Shown here in pieces: positions 7,912 to 16,596 of a stretch of DNA of 64,000 nucleotides; within the stretch, counting starts at the first letter, position 1; every line of letters begins with the position of its first letter. Made by a program: the position numbers and the translations under genes. The notes beneath the pieces were generated by a model. It was not told where the DNA came from. It searched no databases and worked only from the letters and a program-made list of their open reading frames with translations. This DNA comes from Modicisalibacter sp049808615 (GTDB taxonomy: Bacteria; Pseudomonadota; Gammaproteobacteria; Pseudomonadales; Halomonadaceae), in NCBI RefSeq assembly GCF_049808615.1, contig NZ_JBNCAN010000016.1, positions 41,797 through 105,796 on the forward strand. Direction: 5' to 3'.

Positions 7912-10176
7912 TCAGGCCAGTTCCGCCTCCGTGGCCAGATGCAGCTCATCGCCATCCACCGTGACGTGAACCACCCCTCCGTTTTCCGCCAGTTCTCCGA
8001 ACAGGATCATCTCCGCCAGCGGCTTCTTCAGTTTTTCCTGAAGCACCCGTGCCATGGGGCGTGCGCCCATCTCTGGATCGTAGCCCTTTTCCGCCAACCA
8101 GGCCCGAGCCTGCTCGTCGACATCGAGTTGAACCCGTTTCTCGTCGAGTTGCGCCTGTAGCTCGACCAGGAACTTGTCGACGACGTTGCGCACAATGGAG
8201 GGTGCGAGGCCGTGGAACTGAATGATGCCATCCAGACGGTTACGGAATTCCGGAGTGAAGGTCTTGCGGATGATCTCCATGCCATCGCTAGAGTGATCCT
8301 GAGACTGGAAGCCGATGGAACGACGTGAAATCTGTTCCGCCCCGGCATTCGAGGTCATGATCACGATGACATGACGGAAATCCGCCTCACGCCCGTTGTT
8401 GTCGGTCAAGCGGCCATGATCCATGACCTGCAGCAGCAGGTTGAAGACCTCGGGATGCGCCTTCTCGATCTCGTCGAGCAACAACACGCAGTGCGGCTGT
8501 TTGGTGATCGCCTCGGTCAACAGACCACCCTGGTCGTAGCCGACATAGCCCGGGGGCGCACCGATCAAGCGTGAAACGGTGTGCCGCTCCATGTACTCGG
8601 ACATGTCGAAACGCACCAGCTCAATGCCCATCAGCAGTGCAAGCTGACGCGCCACCTCAGTCTTACCCACCCCGGTCGGCCCGGCGAACAGGAAGCTACC
8701 CACCGGTTTGTCGGGAGACTTGAGCCCGGCCCGAGACAGCTTGATGGCTGCAGACAGGCTCTGGATGGCTTCGTCCTGACCGAACACCAGCATCTTGAGA
8801 TCCCGCTCCAGATTCGACAGCAGCTTGCGATCGGAGCTGGACACGCTCTTCGGCGGAATGCGCGCAATCGATGCGACGATCGCCTCGACCTGCTCGACAT
8901 CGATGGTGGGTACCCGCATCTCGATCGGCAATAACCGCTGATGAGCACCCGCCTCATCGATCACGTCGATAGCCTTGTCCGGCAAGTGGCGATCGTTGAT
9001 GTAACGATCCGCCAGACGCACAGCGCTATCCAGCGCGGAATCGGTGTACTTGAGCTGATGGTGTTCCTCGAAGCGCCCACGCAACCCCTTGAGAATGCGT
9101 ATGGTGTCTTCGACGGAAGGCTCCACCACATCGACCTTCTGGAAACGCCGTGCCAGCGCCCGATCCTTTTCGAAGATGCCGCGGAACTCCTGGAAGGTGG
9201 TCGAGCCAATACAGCGCAACTCACCGGATGAGAGCAGCGGCTTGAGCAGGTTCGAGGCGTCCATCACCCCTCCGGAGGCCGCACCGGCACCAATCACCGT
9301 GTGGATCTCATCGATGAACAGGATCGAGTTGGGCTGCTTCTTGAGCTCCGCCAACAGGCTCTTCAGGCGCTTCTCGAAGTCGCCGCGATACTTGGTGCCG
9401 GCCAGCAGCGCACCCATGTCCAGGGAATAGACCACGGCGTCGCTGATCACATCCGGCACATCCTCCTCGACGATGCGCTTGGCCAGCCCCTCGGCGATGG
9501 CGGTCTTGCCGACCCCGGCCTCACCTACCAGCAACGGGTTGTTCTTGCGCCGGCGCGCCAGGATCTGCACCGTGCGCTCGAGCTCGTGATCGCGTCCGAT
9601 CAAGGGATCGATCTTGCCCAGACGGGCTTGCTCGTTGAGGTTGGTCGCATAGCCGGTCAGTGGGTGCGTATTGCCTTCGCTCATACCTTCTTCACCCTCC
9701 TCGGCATCCTGGGAGGGCGAGGAGGGCTGACCATGCCCCGCCACCTTGGAGATACCATGCGCGATGTAGTTGACGGCATCCACGCGGGCCACGTTCTGCT
9801 GCTTGAGGAAGTAGACCGCCTGGCTCTCCTGCTCGGAGAAGATCGCCACCAGCACGTTGGCGCCGGTCACTTCACTCTTGCCGGAGGATTGCACATGGAA
9901 GACAGCGCGCTGGAGGACACGCTGGAACCCCAGGGTCGGCTGGGTCTCACGATCCTCCTGACCCTCGGGAATCAGCGGCGTGGTGGAGTTGATGAAGTCC
10001 TGCAGGTCCGAGCGCAACTTATCCAGGTTGGCTCCGCAGGCACGCAGCACATCCGCCGCGGAGGCGTTATCCAATAGGGCCAACAGCAGATGCTCAACGG
10101 TCATGAATTCATGACGCTTGGAGCGCGCCACCGTGAAGGCCGTATTAAGGGTTAATTCAAGTTCTTTGCTCAGCAT
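7912..10176 (-). CDS. clpA: ATP-dependent Clp protease ATP-binding subunit ClpA
   Basis: ClpA is the AAA+ unfoldase that feeds substrates into ClpP, including N-degron proteins delivered by ClpS. The 754-residue product has the N-terminal repeat domain that docks ClpS (about 1-145), then two ATPase modules with Walker A motifs GEAGVGKTA and GPTGVGKTE, the arginine-rich LARRFQKVDV region and the C-terminal small domain (YDPEMGARPMARVLQ). The start is the ATG at 10176, where AAGGGGA sits 5 bases ahead and the protein opens MLSKELELTLN as in other ClpA proteins; the 18-codon upstream extension is not conserved in type. clpS lies 96 bases upstream on the same strand. Confidence 0.97.
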   Translation of the reverse strand: MLSKELELTLNTAFTVARSKRHEFMTVEHLLLALLDNASAADVLRACGANLDKLRSDLQDFINSTTPLIPEGQEDRETQPTLGFQRVLQRAVFHVQSSGKSEVTGANVLVAIFSEQESQAVYFLKQQNVARVDAVNYIAHGISKVAGHGQPSSPSQDAEEGEEGMSEGNTHPLTGYATNLNEQARLGKIDPLIGRDHELERTVQILARRRKNNPLLVGEAGVGKTAIAEGLAKRIVEEDVPDVISDAVVYSLDMGALLAGTKYRGDFEKRLKSLLAELKKQPNSILFIDEIHTVIGAGAASGGVMDASNLLKPLLSSGELRCIGSTTFQEFRGIFEKDRALARRFQKVDVVEPSVEDTIRILKGLRGRFEEHHQLKYTDSALDSAVRLADRYINDRHLPDKAIDVIDEAGAHQRLLPIEMRVPTIDVEQVEAIVASIARIPPKSVSSSDRKLLSNLERDLKMLVFGQDEAIQSLSAAIKLSRAGLKSPDKPVGSFLFAGPTGVGKTEVARQLALLMGIELVRFDMSEYMERHTVSRLIGAPPGYVGYDQGGLLTEAITKQPHCVLLLDEIEKAHPEVFNLLLQVMDHGRLTDNNGREADFRHVIVIMTSNAGAEQISRRSIGFQSQDHSSDGMEIIRKTFTPEFRNRLDGIIQFHGLAPSIVRNVVDKFLVELQAQLDEKRVQLDVDEQARAWLAEKGYDPEMGARPMARVLQEKLKKPLAEMILFGELAENGGVVHVTVDGDELHLATEAELA

Positions 10177-10272
10177 GGCAGTCCCCTTTTCGCCGCGTCG
10201 GGCATCGTCGGCACTTTCACAATCGGGCACATCGGGGCTTTTGGCAACCCCTGACTGTCGCGTTGCCAGGCG

Positions 10273-10662
10273 TCAGTCGGCCCTGTCGATATCGCACAGC
10301 AATGGATGTTGGCATTCTCGCGCGTAATCGTTGACCAGATGACTCTTGGTCTCGGCAATATCGCGGGTGAAGATGCCACAAGTCGCTTTGCCTTGAGTAT
10401 GCACCGCCAGCATAACCTGTACGGCCTTCTCGCTATTCATGTAGAAGAACGTTTGCAAGACCTCTACGACAAACTCCATGGGCGTGAAATCGTCGTTATG
10501 CAAGATCACCTTGAAACGCGGTGGTTCTTCCAGTTCCGGGTCCGCCGGTCTGACCGAAACATCACCCTCGGTATCCTCTTGCGTACCGGGAGGACGCGTC
10601 ATCCCTCCCCAGAAAGGCATTACCTCGGCGGTCATTGATAATCTCTCATCTTTATTGAACAT
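10273..10662 (-). CDS. clpS: ATP-dependent Clp protease adaptor ClpS
   Basis: ClpS recognises N-terminal Leu, Phe, Tyr and Trp and hands the protein to ClpA. The core is clear: PRFKVILHNDDFTPMEFV, then LQTFFYMN, a VHTQGKATCGIFTRDIAE block and a C-terminal ECQHPLLC helix. The start is unsettled. The ATG at 10662 gives 129 residues without a ribosome site; an in-frame ATG at 10635 has a weak GAGAG ahead and gives 120 residues, closer to the 106-residue Escherichia coli protein. The N-terminal arm is acidic and probably flexible. It sits directly upstream of clpA. Confidence 0.95.
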   Translation of the reverse strand: MFNKDERLSMTAEVMPFWGGMTRPPGTQEDTEGDVSVRPADPELEEPPRFKVILHNDDFTPMEFVVEVLQTFFYMNSEKAVQVMLAVHTQGKATCGIFTRDIAETKSHLVNDYARECQHPLLCDIDRAD

Positions 10663-10783
10663 AAGAGGCTGAATCCATCATTACAAGCCGAAGTGCACTC
10701 AACGCTGTCAATTAGACGTGGAGAAACACTCAGGGTTCACTTGAAAGATGCGTCCCGAGGGGCGACCTTGCAAGGGAAAAACG

Positions 10784-10815
10784 AAAAAACCCCCGAACGC
10801 GGTACGAACGGGGGT
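10784..10815 (-). terminator. Intrinsic terminator of icd
   Basis: Read on the minus strand, a 7-bp perfect stem (ACCCCCG / CGGGGGT) around a 13-base loop is followed at once by a run of T. It lies 18 bases past the icd stop codon, which fits a Rho-independent terminator for icd. Confidence 0.85.
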
Positions 10816-10833
10816 CGCGTTTCAGCGTCAATA

Positions 10834-12090
10834 TTACATGTTATCGGCAACCGCCTGGCCAAATTCAGAGCACTTGAGCAATACGGCCTTCTCCATCACA
10901 CGGTGAAAGTCATAGGTGACCTCGCCTTTGGCAATGGCCTTTTCCATACCCTTGAGCACCAGATCCGCAGCCTCGACCCAGCCCATGTGACGCAACATCA
11001 TCTCGGCGGAGAGAATCAGCGAGCCGGGATTGACCTTGTCCTGGCCAGCATACTTGGGCGCGGTGCCGTGAGTCGCTTCGAACATCGCCACCGCATCGGA
11101 CAGGTTGGCCCCCGGGGCGATGCCGATGCCACCGACTTCCGCCGCCAGGGCGTCGGAAAGATAGTCACCGTTGAGATTCAGCGTGGCGATAACGTCGTAT
11201 TCCGCCGGGCGCAGCAGAATCTGCTGCAGCATCGCGTCGGCGATGACATCCTTGACCACGACCTCTTTCCCGCTGTTGGGGTTTTTGAAGGTCATCCAGG
11301 GGCCGCCATCTAGAGGCTCGGCACCGAACTCTTCCTTCGCCACCTGGTAGCCCCAATCCTTGAAGGCCCCCTCGGTGAACTTCATGATATTGCCCTTGTG
11401 CACGAAGGTCAGCGAATCACGATCGTTGTCAACGGTGTACTGCAAGGCCTGACGCACCAGACGCTTGGTCCCTTCCTCGGAAACCGGCTTGACGCCGATG
11501 CCGCACTGCTCGGGGAAGCGAATGTTGGTGACACCCATCTCTTCGCGCAGAAACTTGATCACCTTCTCGGCTTCCGCGGAACCCGCCTGCCACTCGATAC
11601 CGGCATAGATATCTTCGGAGTTCTCGCGAAAGATGACCATATCCACGTCCTGGGGGCCCTTGACCGGACTGGGCACACCTTCGAACCAGCGCACCGGACG
11701 CAGACAGACGTACAGATCGAGTTTCTGACGCAGCGCCACGTTCAGCGAGCGAATACCGCCACCCACGGGTGTGGTCAATGGGCCCTTGATGGACACCACG
11801 TACTCCTTGACCGCCTCCAGGGTTTCCTCGGGAAGCCAAGTGTCCGCATCATAGACTTGGGTGGCCTTCTCGCCGGCATAGACTTCCATCCAGTGAATCT
11901 TGCGCTCACCGTTGTAGGCTTTCTGGACGGCCGCATCGATAGCGATCTTCATGGCCGGCGTGACGTCGGCACCAATCCCATCCCCTTCGATGAACGGGAT
12001 GATCGGCTCGTTAGGCACGTTCAGGGTATCGTCGGCGTTGACGGTAATCTTTTCGCCGCCTTCAGGAACGACGATTTTCTGGAATCCCAT
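10834..12090 (-). CDS. icd: NADP-dependent isocitrate dehydrogenase
   Basis: Icd converts isocitrate to 2-oxoglutarate and CO2 with NADP+ in the TCA cycle, and competes with isocitrate lyase (aceA, further along in this window) for isocitrate. The 418-residue protein has the family landmarks: PFIEGDGIGADV, a GGIRSLNVALRQ segment holding the substrate-binding serine and arginines, FRENSEDIYAGIEW, and GTAPKYAGQDKVNPGS. Its length matches the homodimeric Escherichia coli-type enzyme. The serine in the IRSLN segment is the one phosphorylated by AceK in Escherichia coli; no aceK is visible in this window. GGGAG precedes the ATG at a normal distance. A strong terminator follows, and rluE is divergent. 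Confidence 0.97.
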   Translation of the reverse strand: MGFQKIVVPEGGEKITVNADDTLNVPNEPIIPFIEGDGIGADVTPAMKIAIDAAVQKAYNGERKIHWMEVYAGEKATQVYDADTWLPEETLEAVKEYVVSIKGPLTTPVGGGIRSLNVALRQKLDLYVCLRPVRWFEGVPSPVKGPQDVDMVIFRENSEDIYAGIEWQAGSAEAEKVIKFLREEMGVTNIRFPEQCGIGVKPVSEEGTKRLVRQALQYTVDNDRDSLTFVHKGNIMKFTEGAFKDWGYQVAKEEFGAEPLDGGPWMTFKNPNSGKEVVVKDVIADAMLQQILLRPAEYDVIATLNLNGDYLSDALAAEVGGIGIAPGANLSDAVAMFEATHGTAPKYAGQDKVNPGSLILSAEMMLRHMGWVEAADLVLKGMEKAIAKGEVTYDFHRVMEKAVLLKCSEFGQAVADNM

Positions 12091-12171
12091 TGATGACTCC
12101 CTGTGCTGTAATCAGTAGAACCGGCAGTATAGCATCGCCCCACGGACCCGGAGTAGGCTTTGCCCTTACGG

Positions 12172-12801
12172 ATGTCGACAATCTTTAGGCGGAGATCGCC
12201 AAGACCAGTGAGTACCCTCTATCTGCTGCACAAGCCTTATCGGATGCTCTCCCAATTCAGCGACGATCAGGGACGAGCCACATTGAAAGAAGTGATCGAC
12301 AAACCCGGCATCTATGCCGCGGGCCGGCTCGATTATGAATCCGAAGGGTTATTGCTGCTCACGGACGACGGTCAGCTGATTCATCGCATCAGCGACCCAA
12401 AGCACAAACAGCCCAAGACCTATTGGGTTCAGATCGAAGGCGAGCCCAATGACACAGCCATCAACGCCCTGCGCAAGGGAGTAATGCTGAAAGACGGCAT
12501 GACGCGACCGGCCCAGGTCCGGCGCCTGACTGCACCCGCGGTCACCCCCCGAGAACCGCCGATTCGCCAGCGTGCCGGCGATCGTGTGAGCTGGCTGGAG
12601 ATCACCATAAACGAGGGACGCAATCGTCAGGTGCGGCGCATGACAGCGCACATCGATCATCCCACCCTACGTCTGATTCGAGTGGCCATCGGAGCCTGGC
12701 GACTGGAGGGTCTGGCCCCCGGCCAATGGCGCTGTGAAACATTGCACGCCCCCTTGAAGCGTCGCCCCTCATCACCTCGAGCCGCAAGGAGACGCTCATG
12801 A
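12172..12801 (+). CDS. rluE: 23S rRNA pseudouridine synthase RluE-like
   Basis: RluE isomerises a single uridine (U2457 in Escherichia coli) of 23S rRNA to pseudouridine. The product has the RsuA-family catalytic block AAGRLDYESEGLLLLTDDG with the essential aspartate, the upstream LLHKPYRMLSQF strand and the NEGRNRQVRRM motif. The N-terminal S4 domain found in RsuA/RluB is absent, as in RluE; only a short basic arm precedes the catalytic domain. The start is uncertain: ATG at 12172 (209 residues) or GTG at 12208 beginning at the conserved strand; neither has a good ribosome site. The end overlaps nudJ by 4 bases. The following nudJ-mnmA-hflD-purB order matches Escherichia coli and supports RluE over RluB or RluF. 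Confidence 0.9.
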   Translation: MSTIFRRRSPRPVSTLYLLHKPYRMLSQFSDDQGRATLKEVIDKPGIYAAGRLDYESEGLLLLTDDGQLIHRISDPKHKQPKTYWVQIEGEPNDTAINALRKGVMLKDGMTRPAQVRRLTAPAVTPREPPIRQRAGDRVSWLEITINEGRNRQVRRMTAHIDHPTLRLIRVAIGAWRLEGLAPGQWRCETLHAPLKRRPSSPRAARRRS

Positions 12802-13247
12802 AACGCTGGTCACCCCGAGTCGCTGTCGCCTCGGTCATCGAACGCAGTGGGCGCTATCTGATGGTCGAAGAAGATCGTGGCGGGCCTTTCAGCCTGTTCA
12901 ATCAGCCCGCCGGTCATCTCGAGCCCGGCGAGCGCCTGACCGAAGCGGCGGTTCGTGAAACCGGCGAGGAAGCGGCTTGGCAGGTGGCCATCACGGATTA
13001 TCTCGGGCTTTACATCTTCACCGCCAAGGACGGACTGGTCTTTCATAGCCACGCCTTTGTCGGCCTGCCCTTGGCCCGGCTCGGCACCACCCTGGACAAG
13101 GGGGTCGTCGCCGCGCATTGGTTGACCCTGGATGAAATCGACGACCTAAATCGCGCCGGTCGTCTGCGTAGTCCGCTGGTCATGCAACGTCTGCGGGATC
13201 TGCGCGGCGGGCGGCTTTATCCCCTCGACATCATCCACGAGCGGTGA
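12798..13247 (+). CDS. nudJ: Nudix hydrolase, NudJ-like phosphatase
   Basis: NudJ enzymes hydrolyse nucleoside di/triphosphates and hydroxymethyl-pyrimidine pyrophosphate. The 149-residue product has the Nudix fold opening (RVAVASVIERSGRYLMVEE) and a Nudix box at residues 39-61 (GHLEPGERLTEAAVRETGEE, then AAW). The metal-binding REXXEE core is intact, but the usual final glycine of the box is alanine. The ATG overlaps the rluE stop by 4 bases, so the two are coupled, and mnmA follows after an 87-base gap that holds a short GACCCT/AGGGTC hairpin and a TATACT element. Assignment to NudJ rests on synteny and overall likeness; the exact substrate is unknown. Confidence 0.88.
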   Translation: MKRWSPRVAVASVIERSGRYLMVEEDRGGPFSLFNQPAGHLEPGERLTEAAVRETGEEAAWQVAITDYLGLYIFTAKDGLVFHSHAFVGLPLARLGTTLDKGVVAAHWLTLDEIDDLNRAGRLRSPLVMQRLRDLRGGRLYPLDIIHER

Positions 13248-13334
13248 CCCTCGAAGGGTCTGGTCGATTTCAGGTATACTCTCGCGCAATCGAATTCTTC
13301 ACATATCTCATTAGAGAGCCATCCGAGAGCGTTC

Positions 13335-14492
13335 ATGTCTCAAGTCACGGGATCTCAAACCACGAGCTCAGCGGCAACGGGAGCTGACGCCGGCAAGGTC
13401 ATCGTCGGCATGTCCGGCGGCGTCGACTCCTCCGTGTCCGCATTGCTGCTGCTCGAGCAGGGCTACCAGGTCGAAGGGCTGTTCATGAAGAACTGGGACG
13501 AGGACGACGGCACCGAATACTGCACCGCCAAGGCGGACCTGGCGGATGCTCAAGCCGTCTGTGACAAACTCGGCATCAAGCTGCATACCGCCAACTTCGC
13601 CGCCGAGTACTGGGACAACGTCTTCGAACACTTCCTCGCCGAGTACCGCGCCGGGCGGACACCCAACCCCGATATCCTGTGCAACCGCGAAATCAAGTTC
13701 AAGGTGTTCCTGGAATACGCCGAAATGCTCGGGGCCGACAAGATCGCCACCGGCCACTATGTGCGTCGCGGCGAACGCGCCAGCCGGCCGCGGCTGCTCA
13801 AGGGTCTCGATGTAAACAAGGACCAGAGCTACTTCTTGCATGCCGTGCCGGAGTCGGCGATCGCCCGCACCCTGTTTCCGGTGGGCGAACTGGAAAAGCC
13901 CCGGGTGCGAGAGCTGGCCGAGCGTCATGCGCTTGCCACTGCCAGAAAGAAGGATTCCACCGGCATCTGCTTCATCGGCGAGCGACGTTTTCGTGATTTC
14001 CTCAAACAGTATCTACCGGCCCAACCCGGGCATATCGAGACACCGGATGGCGATGTTATCGGCAAGCACCTGGGACTCATGTATTACACCTTGGGCCAAC
14101 GCCAGGGGTTGGGTATCGGCGGCCTGGCCGACTATCCCGACGCACCCTGGTACGTGGCTGCCAAGAATCTCGAGCGCAACGTGCTGATCGCGGTGCAGGG
14201 CAAGCATCATCCCTTGCTTTACACCGATAGGTTGAACACCGAGGCGATGGAGTGGATCGCCGGCACGCCGCCGTCCAGTGGCATGCTCAGACTGACCGCC
14301 AAGACCCGCTATCGCCAGGCGGATGAGGCTTGCAGCGTAAGCGTGCACGAGGACGGCAGCGTCGAAGTGACATTCGATGAGCCTCAATGGGCCGTGACAC
14401 CAGGACAGTCGTTGGTGCTCTACGACGGAGAGGTGTGCCTAGGCGGCGGTGTGATTCGTTCGGCTTGGCCGCAAGAGGCGTGTGCCGCATGA
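13335..14492 (+). CDS. mnmA: tRNA-specific 2-thiouridylase MnmA
   Basis: MnmA adds sulfur to U34 of tRNA-Lys, tRNA-Glu and tRNA-Gln, using persulfide passed from IscS through the Tus relay. The 385-residue protein has a PP-loop SGGVDSS at residues 27-33, which adenylates the uridine, and the two catalytic cysteines in TPNPDILCN (Cys116) and STGICFIGERRF (Cys212). A 20-residue Ser/Thr/Ala arm before the PP-loop is longer than in Escherichia coli. The stop overlaps the hflD start as ATGA. A TATACT sequence about 60 bases upstream could be part of a promoter, but no convincing -35 accompanies it. Confidence 0.97.
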   Translation: MSQVTGSQTTSSAATGADAGKVIVGMSGGVDSSVSALLLLEQGYQVEGLFMKNWDEDDGTEYCTAKADLADAQAVCDKLGIKLHTANFAAEYWDNVFEHFLAEYRAGRTPNPDILCNREIKFKVFLEYAEMLGADKIATGHYVRRGERASRPRLLKGLDVNKDQSYFLHAVPESAIARTLFPVGELEKPRVRELAERHALATARKKDSTGICFIGERRFRDFLKQYLPAQPGHIETPDGDVIGKHLGLMYYTLGQRQGLGIGGLADYPDAPWYVAAKNLERNVLIAVQGKHHPLLYTDRLNTEAMEWIAGTPPSSGMLRLTAKTRYRQADEACSVSVHEDGSVEVTFDEPQWAVTPGQSLVLYDGEVCLGGGVIRSAWPQEACAA

Positions 14493-15127
14493 GTGTCGTT
14501 CCCTTTCAGACAGCCCCCGACGATCCCACGGCGCGTCAGGCCATTGCCCTGGCCGGTGTCTTTCAGGCGGCAGCGCTGGTCGATCAGCTGGCGCGCACCG
14601 GCCATTGTGATGAGCGTGCCTGGCAAACGCTGATCAAGGCCACGGTGGAAACCAACCCGGAAAGCTTCGAGGCCATTTACGGCGGCCATCATAACAACCT
14701 TCGCCAGGGGCTCGAGATCCTCAATGCGGTAGTGGGCCGCGAGCGCACCGACCCCAGCGTGCTGCGCTATGGCTTCTCGCTCATGATGCTGATGCAGAAG
14801 CTGCGCAAGCAGCCTGCCATGCTGGATACCCTGGGCGAACGACTCGCCCGTGTTCAGGATCAGGCAGAGCACTTCGGCGAGACTCACGAAAACGTCATTG
14901 CCAGCCTGGGTGAACTCTACCAGAACACCATTTCCACCTTCCGTCAGCGCATCGTGGTGCAGGGCGATCCCGCGTTACTGCAACAGCGCATGATGCCGGA
15001 ACGGGTACGCGCCATACTGCTGTCGGGTATTCGCTTTGCCCTGCTCTGGCATCAGCAAGGTGGCCGACGCTGGAAGCTTCTGTTTCAGCGCAGCGCGATG
15101 AAGAAATCCCTGGATCGACTGCTTTGA
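14489..15127 (+). CDS. hflD: High-frequency lysogenisation protein HflD homologue
   Basis: HflD is an inner-membrane-associated protein that in Escherichia coli binds phage lambda CII and lowers lysogenisation; its housekeeping role is unclear. The 212-residue product is mostly helical and shows the family pattern: LAGVFQAAALVDQLARTG near the N terminus, a GLEILNAVVG segment, and the C-terminal RVRAILLSGIRFALLWHQQGG block. The start is the ATG that overlaps the mnmA stop by 4 bases; the frame is open further upstream but that stretch lies inside mnmA. The mnmA-hflD-purB order is conserved across gammaproteobacteria and supports the call. Confidence 0.93.
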   Translation: MSVVPFQTAPDDPTARQAIALAGVFQAAALVDQLARTGHCDERAWQTLIKATVETNPESFEAIYGGHHNNLRQGLEILNAVVGRERTDPSVLRYGFSLMMLMQKLRKQPAMLDTLGERLARVQDQAEHFGETHENVIASLGELYQNTISTFRQRIVVQGDPALLQQRMMPERVRAILLSGIRFALLWHQQGGRRWKLLFQRSAMKKSLDRLL

Positions 15128-15192
15128 TTCGATTCGACCATTGACCTCTTGGACGCCAGTGTCGATGACGTCCGACTTATCGGAAAATCCTC

Positions 15193-16557
15193 ATGAAGCT
15201 CTCTTCGCTTACCGCCCTTTCCCCTGTCGATGGACGTTACGGCAACAAGACCGAGGCGCTACGCGAGCATTTCAGTGAATTCGGCCTGATTCGTGCCCGA
15301 GTGACCGTGGAAGTGCGCTGGCTCGAGTGCCTGGCGTCACATACCGGCATTCAGGAAGTCCCCGCCCTTTCAAGCGATGCCAAGGCGTTCCTCGACCGGC
15401 TGGTGGCCGACTTCTCGGTCAACGAGGCTCAGCGCATCAAGGATATCGAGCGCACCACCAATCATGACGTCAAGGCGGTGGAGTACTTCCTCAAGGAAAA
15501 AGTCGCCGCCCACGCCGAATTGCATGCGGTATCCGAATTCATTCATTTTGCCTGCACCAGCGAAGACATCAACAATCTCTCCTACGCCCTGATGCTCAAG
15601 GATGGGCTCGGTGATCTGCTGCCGATCATGCAGGACGTGACCACGGCCATCGAACGTCTGGCCCATGAGCACGCCGAACAGCCGATGCTCTCCCGCACCC
15701 ACGGCCAGACCGCCAGTCCCACCACCCTAGGCAAGGAGATGGCCAACGTCGCCTATCGTCTGCGCCGTCAGCTCAAGCAAATCCAGGCCGTCGAGGTGAT
15801 GGGCAAGATCAATGGCGCGGTGGGCAACTACAACGCTCACCTGACGACCTACCCGGAAATCGACTGGCAGGCAAACGCTCGGCAGTTCGTCGAGAGCCTG
15901 GGGCTGACCTTCAACCCCTACACCACTCAGATCGAACCCCACGACTATATCGCCGAGCTGTTCGATGCCATCTGCCGCTTCCATACCGTCCTCATCGACT
16001 TCGAGCGAGACATCTGGGGCTATATCTCTCTAGGCTATTTCAAGCAGAGGACCGTGGCCGGCGAGATCGGCTCCTCGACCATGCCGCACAAGGTCAATCC
16101 CATCGACTTCGAGAACGCCGAGGGCAATCTGGGGCTGGCCAACGCCTTGCTTGGCCACCTGGCTCAGAAGCTGCCCATCTCTCGCTGGCAGCGCGACCTC
16201 ACCGACTCCACGGTGCTGCGCAACCTGGGGGTCGGGTTGGCCTATGGCCTGATCGCCTATCACGCCACGCTCAAGGGCGTCAGTAAACTCGAAGCCAATT
16301 CGATTCGCTTGAACGACGATCTCGACCAAAGCTGGGAAGTGCTCGCCGAGCCGATCCAGACGGTGATGCGTCGCTACGGCATCGAGCAACCCTACGAGAA
16401 GCTCAAGGAGCTCACCCGGGGCAAACGCATCGACCAGGTCGGCTTTGCCGCTTTCATCGATGGCCTGGAATTGCCGGATCACGTCAAGACCGAACTCAAG
16501 GCCCTGACGCCCGGCACCTATATCGGCAATGCTATCGAACAAGCCAAGGCGCTATGA
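15193..16557 (+). CDS. purB: Adenylosuccinate lyase
   Basis: PurB cleaves both SAICAR and adenylosuccinate, releasing fumarate, in purine synthesis. The 454-residue protein starts LSSLTALSPVDGRYG and carries the fumarase/aspartase superfamily signature SSTMPHKVNPIDFEN with the catalytic serine loop, plus the SRTHGQTASPTT histidine block. Its length and N terminus match the Escherichia coli-type PurB. It lies 65 bases after hflD on the same strand and 39 bases before roxA. The fumarate it releases enters the TCA cycle encoded elsewhere in this window. Confidence 0.97.
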   Translation: MKLSSLTALSPVDGRYGNKTEALREHFSEFGLIRARVTVEVRWLECLASHTGIQEVPALSSDAKAFLDRLVADFSVNEAQRIKDIERTTNHDVKAVEYFLKEKVAAHAELHAVSEFIHFACTSEDINNLSYALMLKDGLGDLLPIMQDVTTAIERLAHEHAEQPMLSRTHGQTASPTTLGKEMANVAYRLRRQLKQIQAVEVMGKINGAVGNYNAHLTTYPEIDWQANARQFVESLGLTFNPYTTQIEPHDYIAELFDAICRFHTVLIDFERDIWGYISLGYFKQRTVAGEIGSSTMPHKVNPIDFENAEGNLGLANALLGHLAQKLPISRWQRDLTDSTVLRNLGVGLAYGLIAYHATLKGVSKLEANSIRLNDDLDQSWEVLAEPIQTVMRRYGIEQPYEKLKELTRGKRIDQVGFAAFIDGLELPDHVKTELKALTPGTYIGNAIEQAKAL

Positions 16558-16596
16558 ACTCATGACCAATGAACTCATGACATACTCCATGAACCC

